A stretch of 64,000 bases of DNA from Bradyrhizobium sp. LTSP885 (lineage in GTDB: Bacteria > Pseudomonadota > Alphaproteobacteria > Rhizobiales > Xanthobacteraceae). The position numbers and the translations under genes were made by a program. The notes beneath the pieces are model-generated. The model worked only from the letters and a program-made list of their open reading frames with translations, made no database searches and had not been told where the DNA came from. Below, in pieces: positions 62,736 through 64,000 of the stretch. The stretch lies in NCBI RefSeq assembly GCF_000938305.1, contig NZ_JYMT01000043.1:124001-188000 (forward strand), written 5' to 3'. Every line of letters starts with the position of its first letter. The stretch's first letter is position 1.

Positions 62736-63353
62736 TTACGCCGCCTTCAGCAGGCCTTCCTTCTTCAGCGCTTCCTGCACGTGCGGACGCGCGGCGACGC
62801 GGGCCTTGTAGGCGGTCAAATGGGGCAGGCCGGAGAGATCGAAGCCGAGCCGGTCGGTCGCCCACATGATCATGGTGAAGAGGTAGCCGTCGGCGACCGT
62901 GAACTGGTTGCCCATCAGGTAGTCGTGTCCGGCAAGCTGGCTCTCGACATATTTGAACTTGCCCATCGCGCGGTCCTTGAAGAACGCCTTGGCGTCATCG
63001 GCGAGCACCGGCGAGAACATCGGGCCGAGGTTCTTGTGCAGCTCGGTCGTGATGTAGTTCAGCCATTCCAGCAGCTTGTAGCGCTCGTTGGAATCGCGGG
63101 CTGGCGCCAGCTTCTTGTCCGCGGCCTTGTCGGCGATCATCTGGATGATGATCGGTCCCTCGGTGACCAGTTCGCCGGAGTCGAGCGCGAGCGCGGGCAC
63201 CTGGCCCTTGGGGTTCACTTTCAGGAAATCGTCACCGTTTTCGAGCTTCTTGGCGCGCAAATCGACCTTCACCAGGTCGTAGGGCAGGCCGGCTTCGAGC
63301 AGCGCGATATGGGGGGAGAGGGAGCAGGCGCCGGGGGCATAATAGAGTTTCAT
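62736..63353 (-). CDS. gstA: Glutathione S-transferase, beta class
   Basis: A 205-residue GST. The N-terminus MKLYYAPGACSLSPHIALLE has the beta-class catalytic Cys10, and VNPKGQVPALALDSGELVTE contains the cis-Pro glutathione site. The helical C-terminal domain contains ADGYLFTMIMWATDRLGFDL. Beta-class GSTs conjugate glutathione to electrophiles or reduce disulfides in the cytosol. The ATG 63353 begins the conserved N-terminus. It is divergent from the MarR gene, with palindromes between. Confidence 0.92.
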   Translation of the reverse strand: MKLYYAPGACSLSPHIALLEAGLPYDLVKVDLRAKKLENGDDFLKVNPKGQVPALALDSGELVTEGPIIIQMIADKAADKKLAPARDSNERYKLLEWLNYITTELHKNLGPMFSPVLADDAKAFFKDRAMGKFKYVESQLAGHDYLMGNQFTVADGYLFTMIMWATDRLGFDLSGLPHLTAYKARVAARPHVQEALKKEGLLKAA

Positions 63354-63401
63354 GGGGTAATTCCTTCCCTTGTTCTTGGTATCCGGAGAGGGATTGCCTA
63401 C

Positions 63402-63413
63402 ATGCACCTGCAT
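63402..63413. promoter_or_regulatory. Palindrome ATGCACCTGCAT, candidate MarR operator
   Basis: A perfect inverted repeat ATGCA-CC-TGCAT in the 130-base gap between the gstA start (63353) and the MarR-family start (63484). The same pattern recurs at 63430-63441, 28 bases further on. MarR proteins bind such palindromes to repress themselves and a neighbouring gene. Confidence 0.65.
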
Positions 63414-63429
63414 GGAATAGTCAAGATTG

Positions 63430-63441
63430 ATGCAGATGCAT
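63430..63441. promoter_or_regulatory. Palindrome ATGCAGATGCAT, candidate MarR operator
   Basis: A second ATGCA-NN-TGCAT palindrome, 28 bases from the first. The two are in phase by about 2.7 helical turns. The right half lies near the MarR start region, which suits autoregulation. Confidence 0.65.
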
Positions 63442-63483
63442 TCAGTGCGGTAGACTTTGTTCCGGGACCTTATGGGCTAGACC

Positions 63484-64000
63484 ATGAAACGCAAGCTATC
63501 GACCGAGGCGACCGCCGCCTGGATCCGCCTGATGCGGGTTCCGAGCCGGGTGCTGGACTGTGTCGAGCACGATTTGAAGAAGGCTGGCTTTCCGCCGCTG
63601 GCCTGGTACGACGCGCTGCTCGAGCTGTCGCGCGCGCCGTCCGGCGAGTTGCGTCCGGTCGAGCTCGAGCGGCAGATGCTGATCCCGCAATATTCGACGT
63701 CGCGGCTGATCGATCGCCTGGTCGACGAGGGTCTGGCCGCGCGGCGCGAATGCAAGATCGACAAGCGCGGCCAGTTCGTCGAGATCACCGACGCCGGACG
63801 CGAGCTGCAGAAGCGAATGTGGAGCGCGTATTCCGCCGCGATCGACAAGCATGTCGGCTCGAAATTGTCTGACCCCGACGCGGCAAAACTCTGCGGCCTG
63901 CTCGACCGTCTCGGCTGCTCATGCGATGACGCCAAGAGCGATAGTAAGAGCGACGGCAAAAGCGAGACCAAGCCGGCCGCTGCCCGAGACGGCGTGCCGG
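63484..64000 (+). CDS. MarR-family transcriptional regulator (runs off the window)
   Basis: From ATG 63484 the frame stays open to the right edge (172 complete codons). MKRKLSTEATAAWIRLMRVP, then FPPLAWYDALLELSRAPSGE with LIPQYSTSRLIDRLVDEGLA and RECKIDKRGQFVEITDAGRE is the MarR winged-helix pattern. The tail (CDDAKSDSKSDGKSETK) is polar and low-complexity. The 3' end is outside the window. It is divergent from gstA and likely controls it. Confidence 0.85.
   Translation, partial: MKRKLSTEATAAWIRLMRVPSRVLDCVEHDLKKAGFPPLAWYDALLELSRAPSGELRPVELERQMLIPQYSTSRLIDRLVDEGLAARRECKIDKRGQFVEITDAGRELQKRMWSAYSAAIDKHVGSKLSDPDAAKLCGLLDRLGCSCDDAKSDSKSDGKSETKPAAARDGVP

Overview
The window is about 64 kb of GC-rich, densely coding bacterial chromosome. 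Gene content points to an alphaproteobacterium of the Bradyrhizobium/Nitrobacteraceae type. The evidence is a class I lysyl-tRNA synthetase, a PodJ-like polarity protein, a TIGR02186 + TauE/SafE pair, a DUF6460 protein, the ligase-associated Lhr/Exo/Lig/PdeM repair set, and several families of dispersed intergenic hairpin repeats. The genus is an inference; no rRNA or other marker gene is present. I found no CRISPR array, rRNA, transposase or phage structural gene.

Layout. 0-5 kb: end of an unknown gene, tRNA-Gly(CCC), a luciferase-like flavin oxidoreductase, a YqjM-type ene-reductase, a DapA-fold lyase homologue and a protein resembling LCIB-type carbonic anhydrases. 5.3-10.7 kb: DUF445 membrane protein, then a minus-strand cluster of a DUF5132-like protein, an HMA_2-like protein, a P1B-like ATPase without a CPx motif, and EcsC. 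11-20.7 kb: tandem nitrilase, cytochrome P450, HAD dehalogenase without a normal start codon, LuxR and LysR regulators, a Rieske oxygenase, RidA, and a four-part CDGSH/ferredoxin/CDGSH/truncated-haemoglobin fusion divergent from an HxlR regulator. 21.1-23.0 kb: a lower-GC islet with a 57-residue protein resembling an isolated sigma-70 region 1.1 and an unrecognised 238-residue protein; this is the least explained part of the window.

23-34 kb: FAD dehydrogenase, a small ClpP-fold-like exported protein, SCO copper chaperone, solute-binding protein, class I LysRS, class II aldolase, a LexA-like repressor lacking its catalytic serine, DUF952, pyrD and a MATE exporter. 34.9-43.7 kb: the ligase-associated DNA repair set (ligase and exonuclease on minus, Lhr-type helicase and PdeM on plus), interrupted by a TPR-methyltransferase and a branched-chain-type binding protein. 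43.8-51 kb: LysR/EamA, an NRAMP-related transporter, an AsnC/dgdA divergent pair, and TIGR02186/TauE. 51-56 kb: a second ClpP-fold-like membrane protein and a 1191-residue PodJ-like coiled-coil/Sel1 protein. 56-62.6 kb: PadR, an NTF2-like protein and three fatty-acid beta-oxidation genes (acyl-CoA dehydrogenase, thiolase, FadJ-type bifunctional enzyme). 62.7-64 kb: a beta-class glutathione S-transferase divergent from a MarR gene cut by the window edge, with two matching palindromes between them.

Intergenic spaces carry six kinds of repeated or hairpin-forming element, ten copies in all. They often sit just after stop codons, where they may act as transcription terminators or mRNA 3' ends.
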